64,000 nucleotides of DNA, from contig JAQFVV010006246.1 of NCBI GenBank assembly GCA_028023455.1, positions 795,501 to 859,500 of the forward strand. The letters run 5' to 3'. The position numbers and the translations under genes were made by a program. The stretch comes from Epiperipatus broadwayi. Taxonomy: Eukaryota; Onychophora; Udeonychophora; Euonychophora; Peripatidae. The notes under the pieces are model-generated. The model was not told the origin of the DNA. It worked only from the letters and a program-made list of their open reading frames with translations, and made no database searches. Each line of letters starts with the position of its first letter. Position 1 is the stretch's first letter. Positions 21,761 through 35,527 of the stretch are shown in pieces.

Positions 21761-22269
21761 AAAAATGGATGATATAAATTAAATATATTAATTAGGTTCT
21801 TTTTTATCTACAAAGTAAAAGTTTTCTTTAAAAATATTAACTCTTTCAACAGTCCATCAAAGTTTTTCTTTTTTTTTTTCAGGTTACTCCTGATTAATTG
21901 TAAACAACTTTAAAAATACTCCAGCAAGTTTTTTCCCTTAATCTAGAAATATTTTGGAATTTACTTCCTTTTCAAAATAAAATTGTCTATGATTCAATCC
22001 TTTGTTTTTTAGACTTTTAATTCAAGCAAAAATTATTTACTTGTTTACTTTTAAATTACAGATTTTAAATGCCATTTTCACTAAAGAGTTTCAGTTTTAA
22101 TAAATAAACTGGAAATACATCTTACTTTTTGTTGAATAAAATTATTTACTTTTAAAAAAATTGTAATTTAAAAAATTTCTTCTGTTATTTTGACTAAAGA
22201 AATTATTTAAAATAGCTCACCAGCTATGTTATATATATAATACAGTATCTTTATTATAATGTAATATAT

Positions 22270-24650
22270 TTTTACTACATTCAAGCATGAATAAAATTAT
22301 TAAGCTTAATGTCCATATAAAATTTTATTATAATAATTTATCAACTAGCTCTTATACCAATGGTTGTTTATAAAACAATAGATTCACTTTTAATCACTGC
22401 TGAACTTTAGTATAAGAATAAAATCTATATTATTTGCTAATTAGATTTTATATGTTTATGTGTATAATGAGATTCTAAATTATGATTACTATGTCATATA
22501 ACTATTAATTTGAATGAGATTCTTAACACAAATTTAATAAATAATTTTATTTATAAAAATTAATACTAAAATAATTAATAAATATGCTGTAATAATTTAA
22601 TGTATCATAAAATATTATATCTGCTTAAACTATAAGATGGTGAATGACATTAGACATTATATCTCAATCCACAAAATATTCTTTTATCTATTGTCTCCCA
22701 TGCAATATCTATGTATAAATCATCTAAAAAAATATTTTTTACAGTTTGCCTACTGTGCATTTATCAGCAAAAAATGAGTTATTAAACAAAATCTATTATG
22801 ATTATTTAAATATAAATTTAGACTTATTAAGATTTTCTTTTAGTTAGATATATAATTATATGTTCACTCTCACATAAATATATCTTATATGACTTTAAAA
22901 ACCGCCACAATAATAAATAAATCATATAACCTGTTTTATCAAATGATAAGATACTGATCAATGTCTATACACAGTTCTAATTACTTTCCATGGAGAAAAT
23001 TCACAAAAAGAATGTGTGAAATAATGATATTTTTTAAAACAGCAATTCCTAAAAACGTTTGGTTCTTTATAAAAGTATCCATAGATTATTTAGCAAAATA
23101 GTTCATAATGAATCATGGTAAGATTTTACAATATAGTTAATATTAAGTAACAATTATTTAATTAGCTTTTAAAAAATGATTAAGTGATTGTTTAGATTTC
23201 TAATTATTCTATTTGAAATTATAATTTTTAACAATACCATTTATTGTCTTGGTTAGAAACAAATATATAAATACATAATATATCAAGTCACACAGTAAAT
23301 TAAATTTTTTCAGACTTTTTTTTAAAACTTAATATTATTCCATTTGATAAATTATTATTTTATTCTTGGCAAATTATTAATTCATTGATACTTGATATAT
23401 AGAGGCATATGTTTATTAAACTAGATACTTAACATATAGAGGCATATGTGTATTAAACTACATGTTTATAAGTAGGTATTTAAAAAAAAATTTCCTAGAA
23501 TGTTCCAGTAAATAAATTTCATTTTATTTGTTGTTATTTCAGGTTCCTCTCAAAGTTTAAGCTGTTTTTGAAGGCAATGTCAATTTTTTATTTAAAATTC
23601 CCTTCTAATATAGTTTATTACACATATTTTTCAAATATGTAATTCTTAACACTTTGTGTTAACTGAGCTGGGAGAGGAATATATTATATATAGAGAAAGA
23701 AAAGCAAAAATAAGCAAGTGCCAACATACACTCACAGTATTGAATGTCTTTTGTTTATTGACATAATTTTAAAGTTATTAATTAGATAATGTCATTAATA
23801 ATAAATTCAAAAATTACACAATTTACTTAAAAGATAAATTATGTGCCTTTACTAGAGTATATTTGAATACAAATCATTGTCTTAAACAAAATCTTTTTTT
23901 TTAAATTTTAAAACAAATATTTGAAAGTAAAATAATAATAATAATTTTTAATCTTTTTTCAAAATAAAAAATACATAGATCCTTCCTGTCCAATCTGCTA
24001 CAGACAGGATAAGACCTTTGAGCACATTATACTAACGTGTGCAGGCTTCGGACCAGTGAAGCAAATCATAGCTCAAAATTCAGCAATTGATTATTATAAA
24101 ATCCTCTCCATTAAAGATTGCATTAAGGAGAGAGATTTTCCCATCATAAGAATCTCGACCTTCGTTACATATTCCATCCCGATGTAAAATAATATTCAAC
24201 ATTTCACAAACGAATGTCCTTGTAAATTTATTTGGAACCTTCAAGAAAATCCAAAGTAAAAACAAAATTCTCTCTACTAAGTTTATCTATGAGAATACAT
24301 GGAAACTTTTCAAGATTCCCAGTAACTAAAGTTCCTAATTCTGCCCGCTATCTCTGCCGAATTATAAAATTTTTTTTGCTTCATCTAGATTTGACAAAAT
24401 CATCAATACTGATGGTTCTAGTTCCCAAGTAAGAAACTCCTGCTGACACATGCTCTTCATATGAACATCACATTTTGTAGTCATATATTTCACTAATAAT
24501 CTGTGAAAATATAATTTACATTATATTAAAAAATACATTTGTTTGTTTCAAAAATAATATTTCAAATAATATATTCTTAAAAAACACATATTATTTTAAA
24601 CATTTGCAATTTAAAATTTATATGATAATATTGTATTTAAACAATAACCC
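22270..24650 (+). repeat. Duplicated intron block, copy 1
   Basis: This aligns in the same orientation with 47590-49170. Shared anchors include attattaagcttaat then ataaaattttattataataa (22296 against 47612), cacttttaatcactgctgaa (22386 against 47699) and tttgcaatttaaaatttata (24604 against 49117). Overall similarity is moderate, with many indels. The duplication continues at 29650-29990 (against 49205-49490) after foreign sequence. It carries a LINE fragment that copy 2 lacks. Confidence 0.75.
23977..24527 (+). mobile_element. 5'-truncated LINE fragment with zinc-knuckle tail
   Basis: This 551-bp insertion is flanked by the 11-bp duplication aaaaaatacat (23966-23976 and 24528-24538). The homologous site in the other intron copy (about 49037-49052) has a single such sequence and no insertion. 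From about 23972 to 24187 the plus frame encodes CPICYRQDKTFEHIILTC, a CX2CX8HX4C knuckle found at the C-terminus of many non-LTR retrotransposon ORF2 proteins, then CIKERDFPIIRISTFVTYSI before a stop. Further broken coding sequence follows to about 24440. The clade is not assignable. Confidence 0.75.
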
Positions 24651-25334
24651 AAACATGCATGCATATATATATTGTAATGTCCACTATGTTATTTAGTGTT
24701 TTAAACGAGTTAACTACTCATACTCTGTGACCAAATTACGTCCTATCTATTAAATTTGTTTTGTCATACAATTCAGTAAGATTTAATGGATGCAATTATT
24801 TTTCCTGGTCACACAACACTCTTTTAACTAATGTAGCTACTAAAATAATGGGATAAAGTAAGCCAGCTTTTAATTTATTTGAAAGGCACCAGAATTCTAT
24901 ATTAGAATTCACTGGCAAACATCCCTTTTTTATTTATTTAGCTATGACGAAATTGTCTAAAAACTTCAGAGGATTGAGTTTTGGTACAGCGTTGGCAAGG
25001 TAAATTATATTTTCAAATCATAACTAACTTTAATAAATTTATTAATAATCATTAATAATGTACAATGAATAGGGATATTAGAAATAAAAATTTTTATTTT
25101 AACAAATTAAAATATAAATAAGAAAAATCAAAAACATTATGATTTAATTAATTGGAAAGATGACACACACACTAATCTAGATATGAATTAATTAATAATA
25201 AAAAACAGTTCAATGATTATAGTTCTTTGGTACACAAGAGTCTCTTAAAGAATAAAAGTCTTGATCAGGATTAATTTGATATCAATTTTTATAATTGTTT
25301 GCAAACTTTGTCACAATTAGGAATAGTTACTCTT

Positions 25335-25350
25335 AACTTACCGGTAAGTT
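25335..25350. promoter_or_regulatory. 16-bp palindrome containing a splice-donor consensus on both strands
   Basis: The sequence aacttaccggtaagtt is a perfect palindrome, so GTAAGT follows the centre on both strands. On the minus strand it lies downstream of the TATA box at 25790-25796 and the tandem repeats, where a 5' splice site would make sense. It may be coincidental. Confidence 0.3.
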
Positions 25351-25438
25351 GGTGTGTGTTTTTTGGGATCTCGAGCTCCTAAAGTTTCCATCGGCCTCTC
25401 CTGCCAGCGTCTTCCATTATTGTTCCATTCTATAACTG

Positions 25439-25718
25439 GAGAAAAGGCATGGCTGTAGTGACCCTTTTATTGCAAAAAGCGGTCTTCACAGGGCCCGTTT
25501 CCCTTGCTTGCTTGACGACTAGGTACTGCAAGTGGCATACCTGTGCAGATGTATATTCTTGCCACAGGTTATGCTCGTGGAGAAAAGGCATGGTTGTCGT
25601 GACCCTTTTATTGTAAAAAGTGGTCTTCACAAGGCCTGTGTCTATTGCTTGCTTGACGACTGGGTACTGCAAGTGGCATACCTGTGCAGACGTCTATTAC
25701 TGTCACAGGTTATGCTCA
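25439..25718 (-). repeat. Two tandem copies of a 141-bp unit
   Basis: The unit starts at gagaaaaggcatgg (25439 and 25580). It is clearly less AT-rich than its surroundings and its length is a multiple of three, so frames stay open through both copies (80 codons on the minus strand, 72 on the plus). The second copy differs at about ten positions. I do not regard the frames as genes. The minus-strand TATA box just upstream suggests a transcribed leader of a retroelement LTR. Confidence 0.75.
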
Positions 25719-25789
25719 CGGAAACCTCCAGCTTTCAGACATGTAACTAGAAGGTATAGAGAAGACCTAGATTGAGGTTGTCCTCCTCC

Positions 25790-25796
25790 TTTTATA
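25790..25796 (-). promoter_or_regulatory. TATA box (GGGTATAAAAGGAGG context)
   Basis: The minus-strand sequence gggtataaaaggaggagg is a textbook TATA element in GC-richer flanks, placed about 70 bp before the tandem repeats on that strand. A similar element is at 19041-19047 in another LTR-like piece. Confidence 0.5.
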
Positions 25797-27975
25797 CCCT
25801 GATCCAGTTTTGAAACTTCTGCGCATATCTTTTGTTCATTCTTTTATCAGCATATAAGATAATAATCTTCTACACTTTCTCTTAAATTTAAGTTACAAAG
25901 TTATTATTTTTTTTAGCATAATTCTGCCATCTTTAATTATTAAAAGATTTTTCTAATTGTAATCTTTTTACTTTTGGAATTTTTACTTTTATCTGGATCA
26001 GTAATCTGCATGTCATTTATTCTTTCCAATTTAACTTTTATTTTTAATTACATAAATAAAAAAAAATACGAACGACAATTTTAACTTTCATTATACGTTT
26101 TTTTTAAAAAAATAAATTATACTAATCAGAAAAAATCTAAAAATGTTTTTCTTTTAAAAGATCGCTAAATTTACTTTTTTTTAGCTTTTAAATATCTTAC
26201 CGGATGCCAATATATTTGTACTGTATAAATAAATGGTACAATATATATATATATATATATTGTAATGGAATATATGTAATCTAAATGATCTCAAATGAAA
26301 ATACACATATGAAGAAAGAAGGCCTCAAACGTTGGTGCCAAAATCTAATGAAATGCTTATCCACAATTGAAATGGCCCCAATCATTGGGAAAACCAAATG
26401 TAATGGAAATCATGATTGTTCTATCCTCATAAATGAATTGTAATGAATCAAACCTCATGTTTTAGGTATCAAATATAATGGAATGACTATCAACAGTCCT
26501 TAATTAATCATGTCTGCATGTTGATGGTGCCAAATGTATTAAAACGTATTTATCATCCAATTTAAATAATATAAACATAGCACATAATACACATAAAGAA
26601 AGATCTTAACAATCTAAATGAATCCAATTGTTGAGAAAGCCAAATATAATAGATTGTATAATTTAAATGAAGAAAGATAAAATTATCCCAATTATATTTA
26701 AATAAATTGTTTATATGCCCTTCCAACTAGCTATACATGAAATAAATCCAAAATCATACAGAGCAATAATAAGACCTATCTTTATAATTTATTCTCAGGG
26801 TTAATATGATTAACTAACAAAATATATACTAGAAACAAAGGGAATTTTATTGAATCTAATATCAAATAAGTAAACTTATGTATATCTAAACATATCAATA
26901 AACATTGACTTGTGTAAGTGACCTAAAAAAACTAAATAATAATTGAAATACGAAATTATTCCCCACTAGTTGTGAATTTAATAAACTTCATAATGACTCT
27001 GGCACTAAAAAAGAAAAATAAGAATAAAATATTAATACTCTTCCAAATAAAATACAAAGGCATTATTTATAAAACAAATAGTACATCCTTTATTTCTATA
27101 TTATGGTTTGATTTTTAAGTAGTATCAGTGTTTTAAATAGTTTTTAAATACAAATCCAAATACAAAAAAAATTACATATATACTTGCAATAAGTATATAT
27201 ATTAAATGGACAAAGTCATATTTGTGCTCAACAAGTATACATTAATATAAATACAAATCAATATATTCAAATTTAAGAAAAAATAAAATAAATAAAAATA
27301 TATTATATACAGCAAATATATGAATTGTTGTTTATGTTTGCATAAGAGTTATTATATGAAGTTAAAATGAAAATAGATAAATAAATAAGTGAATAATTGA
27401 CTGGTAAAATATTGTAAATTAATAAAATAGATAATGGATATGCTCTCAAAGCTATGTTAATCGATTAAGTATCATTACATCAAAATAAATCATCAAAATT
27501 TACTCCACTACATTATAAAAGGTTTATATATTATATCCACTTTTGGACTACAAGCATTGAATATTTTTTTTTAAATTTATGATGAGGCTCACTCAGGCCT
27601 CTAAATAAATATAGCATGTCTTTGAATACTTAGTCATTTAGTGCTAACTTATAACTTAATATGAATATGGAACTTATTTTATCTCATTTTGTTATTTGTT
27701 ATCTTATATACATACACACACACACACAAATATATAAATATAATGATGATTTCTAATTGGTAAGTAACCCTCCATAAATTAACTCAATCTAAGATCCATC
27801 CCTTAGAACACATCTAATTATCTAATAAATAAATAAATAAATAATATTAAAAAAAAATTAAGTTATATAAATAAAACCTTTGATGATAAAATTTGCAAAT
27901 ATAAATTTCACTTATTAATATATATATATATATATAATAATCCTATAAATCGATGTCTGTATTTCCTCAAAATAA

Positions 27976-28354
27976 TATATGCAAATTTATAAATAAATAT
28001 TTAAAAATACAGTATTTAAAAGCTTATAAAAAATATATGTATAACTGTCACTTAGGAGCGCTTTCAACCAACTTGTGGCTTTGTCAACTATCACGTTTAA
28101 AATGTCAGCTTTCCCATAATTCTATGATGTCAACTTTCCCATAATTCTGTGATCTTAATTTCTTGCAAACATTAAGATCACAGAATTATGGGAAAGTTGA
28201 CATCATAGAATTATGGGAAAGCTGACATTTTAAACGTGATAGTTGACAAAGCCACAAGTTAGTTGAAAGCGCTCCTAAGTGACAGTTATACATATATTTT
28301 TTATAAGCTTTTAAATACTGTATTTTTAAATATTTATTTATAAATTTGCATATA
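27976..28354. repeat. 379-bp near-perfect palindrome (foldback element)
   Basis: The arms are about 184 nt, meet at a short loop near 28165 (tttcttgcaaaca) and show a single mismatch that I can find (ccaact against ctaact). Each arm holds the core CACTTAGGAGCGCTTTCAAC and an internal direct repeat around tttcccataattct. The family is shared with the split copy at 12.4/17.9 kb. The 63-codon frame at 27953-28144 is part of the palindrome and is not a gene. Confidence 0.9.
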
Positions 28355-31300
28355 ATAATCCATATGCAACCTAAACTTAGAACTTTACTTACAAATTTCT
28401 AATACTTAAGTGTTAATTTTGACATTTATTAAATGTTTTTTTTTTAAAAAAACAAGACACTTAAATCGAATAGAATTATACTTATAAAAATGTTTCATTT
28501 TTCTAATTAAAAATAAAAAAAAAAGAATATCGATCTCAAAAATATATATAAACATATCATTTATATTAATAAAGTTATTTACTACCTTTTCAAAGGTCAA
28601 CTTGTTCATTTTTTTTTTCAAAAGTCATCTTGTTCCGTTGTTTTATTCGCTTATATTTTTTTAATATTAGAATGCATTCTAGCCAAGGTTAAATTTTGAA
28701 GAAAATATCATGTTAGAGAAAATTATCAATTTCCAAATGCATATATATATATATATATATTCCATTTTTTAAAAGATTTCTCTCCTTGAAAAAAAAAAAA
28801 TTGACATGTTGAATCCAATATATTAACTAATTTTAGTTGCTTTCAAATTGTTACTAGATTTTTCATTATAGATTCCAGATAGCTATATCAAATTTCAGCT
28901 TCAGATGCGGTGAGAAATTCATGTGTTGAAATTTGTCTAGTTTTTCTTTTTAAATTGATTTGGGATAAAAGAAAAGAAAAAGGTGCATCCCCCTGGCTGT
29001 GATATATATATTAGCCGATCATGGTTTATGTGTTTACTACAGTAATTTATCCAATTATCTTGACAAATGAATATATCAAATATAAAAGTACAATTAGCTT
29101 TTTTCTCCTTAAGTTTTTTTTAATAACTATCTTAATAATGGCTTTTTTTCTGTTGTTGTTGTTGTTTTCCATGTGCGCCAGAAAATGCAGTTTTGAAAGC
29201 CACTGTTACATATGTTTTTTTAAACAATTAACATTCAAAAAATAAAAATATCAATCATATACAAAAATATTAAATCAAAAATTTATTTGATAGCTTTAAA
29301 AATATATATAAATAATAACATTGCATTTTTTTAATAATCACTACAAATAAAATAAATTTTTTATAATTACCAATTTATATGTCTTTATTTAACTATAATA
29401 ATTAAAACATATCAGTATTACTATTAAAAATCTCATCATTAAGAATAATAATAATAACAATTAAATATTCACAGTGATGTACCATCAACAAATAAATAAA
29501 ATAATAAATCCAAACAACAATAACTATAACTAATATCCATAAACAATAATAATACTCCATATATAAACATCAAATCAAAGAGATTTTTTTAAAAAAAAAA
29601 AACAAATGACTTTTTTAAAACAAAGGTAGATTTATCGATCTTTTACAATATATATTTATATATATACCCACATGTGAGAAAGTAATTTGTTATTTAATTA
29701 AACCTATTGTTTTTAAAATATATGAATAAACAAAGCATTATTCTAGCCTTTATTAAAACATATACATTTTAAGATTAACATTTATTATTTCTAAGATATC
29801 AGCATTTATTATTTTTAAAGCAAAATAATAAAAAAACAAAGGAATTATTTTGTATTTTGAATGTGTCTGTAATAACTTTTAAAATTAAAATAAATTATTA
29901 CTTGATGATTTCAAACATTCACTATTACATAAAATCATGACAATAAATTATATATTTGGGTATATATATGATAATGCCTATTTAAATCTAAACCAGGATG
30001 GTACATTGCCTACCACTAGTAATAATAAAAAAAATATGAATTAAAATACAAAAGGATTACTTTATATGAAAATTTTAATTCTAATCATAACATTCTTTTA
30101 GATATCTATTATTATTTAGTGCCATCATAAAATTAAATTACCAAATGATTTAAAATTTTCTCTTTCATTATTTTTTTTTTCAATAATAATTAAATAATTT
30201 CTCAGGAAATTATATGTATTTTAAGCATTAAAATATTGACAAAATGAATTTTTATTCAATATTTTAGTTTCTCAATTTACAACTGCATTTAGTTGTATTA
30301 ATAACACAATAAAATTATTAATACTATCATAACTAATAATATTGATAATCATTATAACAACACTAAAATACCCAACTGAAGTAAGAAATTGAAACAATTT
30401 TTCATGAGTAAAGCAGTGTTTCTAGTTAATGTCTAATCTTTTAAATATTTATAATAAGTCATTTGAAAGTGCAAGCTGAAATTTCTTAAAATTTTAATGA
30501 CAATATAAAATAAATATCCTTTATAAAATGATCAGAATTTTATTATATTACTCCTGATATACTAAGAATTCTAAATGCATACTGCAAAACTTTTAATATT
30601 TCTTATTCTGACTATATAAGATTAACTATACTATCTTTAATACTTAAATATGCTAATGTAAAATCTTCAATAATATTTTAACAAGTAAAATTAACAGAAT
30701 TTTTATAATGTCATTAAAAATCAATTTTTAAGTGATAATTCATCTTTATTTAAGTTAGCTTCATCTGCTTTCTATCATACTATATTATTCTAAACACCAT
30801 AAGCAAAAATACATTTTTTACCATTAAGATTTCTAAAATTATGGGCATTGTCTGAAACTTAACATATCTGAAGCCCACAACTTCGAATTATATATATATA
30901 AACAAATTCTCATGTAAATTTTATTTGAAATAATAATGACAAACTAATATTTTTGGCAATTCTACTTATAATCAAACAATCTTTTCTTTTTTTTTAAACT
31001 TAATGACATATCTATAAAATATATTTATTACTAAATCATAACTCCTTAGTTAACAACATATTCAATCTCTTGATTAGATAGAATATTACACTCCTTTTTC
31101 AAATAAAATTATCCTAATTATTATTATTTAATCTATACTTATTTATAATTCGTATTCTTATTTTATATTTATACCAAACTTTATCAATGCAGGACCTAAG
31201 AACGAAATATTATTCCTAAGCATTCCAAAAAATATATACATATATAAGACGTCTATAGTCTTATTAAGTGCCAAAACTGTATACCTATTTATAATAAATT

Positions 31301-34300
31301 ATAATAATTATACCAAAGATTATATATATATATATATATATATTGTAACCTTCTCCCTAGACCGCTGTACTATAAATGAATCATATCACATGTTTTAGGC
31401 ACCATAATCACTACTGTACCCTAGCTACAGCCAATCATCATGCCAACTACATTGGTCAGCATAATCACAACTGTAACCTGGCAACAGCCAGCCTTCATCT
31501 ACTAAACAGTCATGCCACATTGGCAAGTGCTATAATCGCATCTGTAACCTAGCTTCCTGATCTAGCTGGTCACCAATGAATCATACCACACATTGTAGTG
31601 ATTAAATTCTCTTATGAACCAAGCATGAAGAAACAAAAATGCAAAACTAATGAAATGATTCCTGGATTGAATAAAACTAGCATGAAACTATCGATCTAAA
31701 GAAGATCACATGGTGACTAAAAAAGATAAAAACTTCTGGTCAAACCAGCCCTGAAATCCACACAAATAAAATGAGATGAGTTAACTTTGATATTCAGCAA
31801 ATTAATAAAATAACTAATAATTATATGTCTTGAGTGATTATGAAATTAAACTTATAAATGAAATGATAAGCAAATTATGATGTAAATGACTAAATGGATG
31901 ATGGAAAGAAGTAATAATGGAGTAGTGGAATGAAATGAGTCTAAGAGTGAAGAGAAAAGAATGAATATGTATGAGACTAATGAATGATTAAGAGGATGAT
32001 AGAATAATAGTTAATGATAAGAGAATAAAAGTTAATGTGTGATTAATCACTTATGATAATGAATTAATGTCAAATGGGAATGAATAAATAAAAGAATTGA
32101 TCAAGATGAAATTGAAGAACACTGTTAATAATGGAGACTGAAATCTTAAACTATAAACTAATATACTATTAAGTGATAAAAGTAGGGATCTCAAGCTTGA
32201 CACAACCAGAATATTATCATGAAGTTAAAACAAACTATACATTTTATATCAAAAAAATAATAATTTGCATCTTAAAGCTTAGTTGACTTTCATAAAAGGT
32301 GAAATTAATCTATTTCAAGTCTTACTATAACAATTGACTAAATATAAATTTCATTACAAATTTAAATTTTATCTTGAAATTTAACAACTAATTCTTCTCA
32401 GGGTTTAAACACTCAAAATCATTATATAAACTATATTTGGGTCAGTAAGAGGGATTTTACCACTACCCAAACATAATGCACAAAACAGCTCTCAATCTAA
32501 ACTCAAATTAAGAACTATATTTAGCAGTCCTAAAGAAACTTTATAACTAATATAAACTTTAAAATTTATAACTGGGAATGACTTTTTAATAATTAAAATC
32601 AATAACTTACCAAATTCCTTTTCTTAAATAATTATAAACAATGTGATTAAGATTAGTGAATGATAGCTCTGTAGATTTAACTAAATCAATCAAATCAATA
32701 TTATAATTATCTTTTAATATATTGTTTTAAAACAATCTGTACTCTAAGTTATTAACATTTTTATCATTGTGTGATGATGCATTAGATGTACTAATAAATT
32801 ATAAGGCTTACCAAAATTATTATGATATAGCATAATATAGTTAATAGTACTATATTGATTGATGATGATTTCAATATAAAATCTTCTGGTAGGTTGATAG
32901 CAATAACAATAATAGTGTATAGATGTGGTAATTAGTAATAAGATTACATGCAACTAAATAAAATTTTAAAACACAACAAACTTTATTTACAATATGTACA
33001 AAATTTTAATTTACAGATATGGCATGAAATAAAACTAATCTATTAAAATAATTTATGGATGGGACAAATACTTATTATCTCCTTGACCATATACTCAGCA
33101 AATGATACAACCTGCTTAGAAAATAATATTCAAAATATCATTTGTTATTCTTTGGCATATTTTTAAGAATCAGATAATAAAACCTATTTAAGCTGACTAG
33201 CACTTAAATTACAAAACTAGCAGTATTTTTGGAACTTTAGGATATGCATCAAGTCTAAATTTAGAATTCAAAACTTTTTTAAAAGTATTGCATTCTCCTA
33301 AAACCCTTGCTTTTATCAGAATATGATAAGGGCAATTATCATGTTCTGTGCAATTACTAACTTATTTAACATTGAAATGAATAAGTTTAGTGCATTAAAT
33401 GAATATGATTAGACATTCAAAAGTCAAAGATACCTAGATCTCATTAAGCATTACCTATGTCCACAGCTCAACCCTTGAATACATAACTGATCTTACAATT
33501 CTATTGTCACATCATTATTTGATGAAAATGAATACATTCTGCCAATGTGCATCTCTTACTTTTACATTTAAAATTTTCTACCATCATTAATAGATCCTGG
33601 TTTGGTCTGTCAACAACTGATGATGATCCCACAACATCATAAACACTATTTCGATTAAGAAAACACTGTGCTAGATGAGTGTTTCTAAATTTAATATTAT
33701 TTTATACTTGCTATGTGATCTGGACCTATTATCCTTAACCATACATGGTGGAAAAACTATATTATCATGAGGAATTTAACACTAAGATGGGAGACTTTAT
33801 AAAAACAACATGACAGTTGTATAATAATATATGGCTGATTCTATACCTCTCTATGGGTATACGTACATGTGTGGGCCTTGTCTCACCATGAAAAGACTAG
33901 AATTCAAACCATAGATATCCTTTCTTTTTAGGATTATTTATACTAATGAGCATTAATTACTACTCAGATTCTACCCATCTTTCTCTCATGAAATTAGCCA
34001 TAGGTGACACTCCATCAGACTATGCTCCATATAAATATTAATATATTGAATGCCATTCAATTGGAACATCATATTAACTAAAAACTGTCACTAGTCATTC
34101 TCAATATCATAGCAAGACAAAACAATACCAACACTAACAGTGAAAATCTACATATTCCCTTTTATAATGTAAAACCATTAATGGATCAACAGCCAAAACA
34201 AAATATCTATGTCCAATGATCGTTAATCATTTTAGAATGACAACTATATTTTTATTAAAGAGAGCACAACAGATTTAAACAATAAAGATCAAACCTGTAT

Positions 34301-35411
34301 TTGTATTCAAAGTGGACACATTCACTTCTATAGCAAATTACAAAATGAAAAAGGTTTATATCAAATTTTCTTTTATATCAGAAAATAATTCAGTCATGCT
34401 AATATATATATTTTTGATAAAATGTCTGTACATTTACCTTTTTTTTAATATACCTTAAAATTAGTTTTAGACTATGGGAGAAGTAAATATTTTTTTATCA
34501 CTCTTTCTAAATAAATGATATATATATTTTCCGGTTTTCTCTTAACTAAAAAAAAACATACATAAAATAGATATATATTTTACACATTTTTTTTTTGAAC
34601 TTAATATATATATATATTTCATGCCACAGCAAAACACATATGTTTTAAAAACAAAATTTCCAAGTAACACATTACATAAGTAATAACACAGCAATGATAA
34701 AGAAAATAAAAGCACATTTTTATCCATTAAATTTTATACTCTGTTCCAAGTTATTTATCCTGGTGAGTTAGAATAATATAAATGGTTATTAGGATGAGCA
34801 ATCAGTCCAGATTGAACATATATATTTCATTATCCTATTGGATGTATAATAGAACAATATTCAACACTTATCCAAAAGCAGAAATTATTTAATTGTTTGC
34901 GTAGCGATAATTAATCAGGCAATTAACATTCATGTTTCCAATTGTAGCAGATTTAAAAAAAATAAATTTATCTACTTTGCTCTAGATAATTCAAAACAAA
35001 CTTATTAAAATCTTTATTGGTTTATTTTGTAAGCATTTCAAATGAAGTATAACAAGAATCATTTATTTACGTTTAACTACTTCAGCTTCAAGCCGCCATA
35101 TTGAACTTTTTAAAATACTGGCCTGATACACAATTTTCACAATAACTTCAGTTTGAATTATGTTAGAGCAAAAACAATTACATTGCTAGAAACTAGAAAA
35201 ACTAAGGAAAACAATAAGCATAAAATAAATAGTGATAACTATATAAAAAATAAGGAAAAAAAGAAATTTTCACAACCGAAATAATTATTATTTTATTGTT
35301 TGTTCATAATTTGGAAATTAACATTAACTAAAATGCAAATTACATCTTCAGTGATAATTTCTTTGTATTCCTCACAAAAAAATCTTTCTAAAGATATATA
35401 ATAAGTCTTAC

Positions 35412-35527
35412 CTGAGATAATCCATAGCTTTACAATGTCCGAAAATGTTCCTATAAGAGTTCTTCATTTTTATCTTCTACCCCAACTGTTGCAAATTGTC
35501 AAGGCGCCTGGAAGAAAAGAGTTCTCC
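35412..35527 (-). other. Candidate minus-strand exon
   Basis: On the minus strand a pyrimidine-rich acceptor (tttttatcttttattag) is followed by 116 nt of balanced composition and a strong donor (ctcag then gtaagact). It contains an ATG in reasonable context opening MKNSYRNIFGHCKAMDYL into the donor, while the other frames are closed. It lies downstream, on the same strand, of the promoter-like island at 36957-37114. There is no homology that I recognise. It could be a first coding exon, a UTR exon or chance. Confidence 0.25.

Larger units (their letters stand above)
24666..29646. other. About 5 kb of sequence inserted into copy 1 of the duplicated block
   Basis: Copy 1 is interrupted here relative to the paralogous intron block, which runs on without a break at about 49172-49205. 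The left junction is an (AT)n run followed by TGTAATG. The right junction is TTTTACA followed by (AT)n. The inserted sequence has TG...CA ends but no long terminal repeats or ORF that I can see. It contains the 141-bp tandem repeat, another (AT)nTGTAATGG start at 26255 and the 379-bp palindrome, so it is probably several insertions. Confidence 0.45.

Noticed and set aside
27700-31350. Short direct or tandem repeats considered as a CRISPR-like or satellite array
   Set aside because: The repeats are dinucleotide microsatellites and one palindrome, without regular spacers, in eukaryotic DNA.
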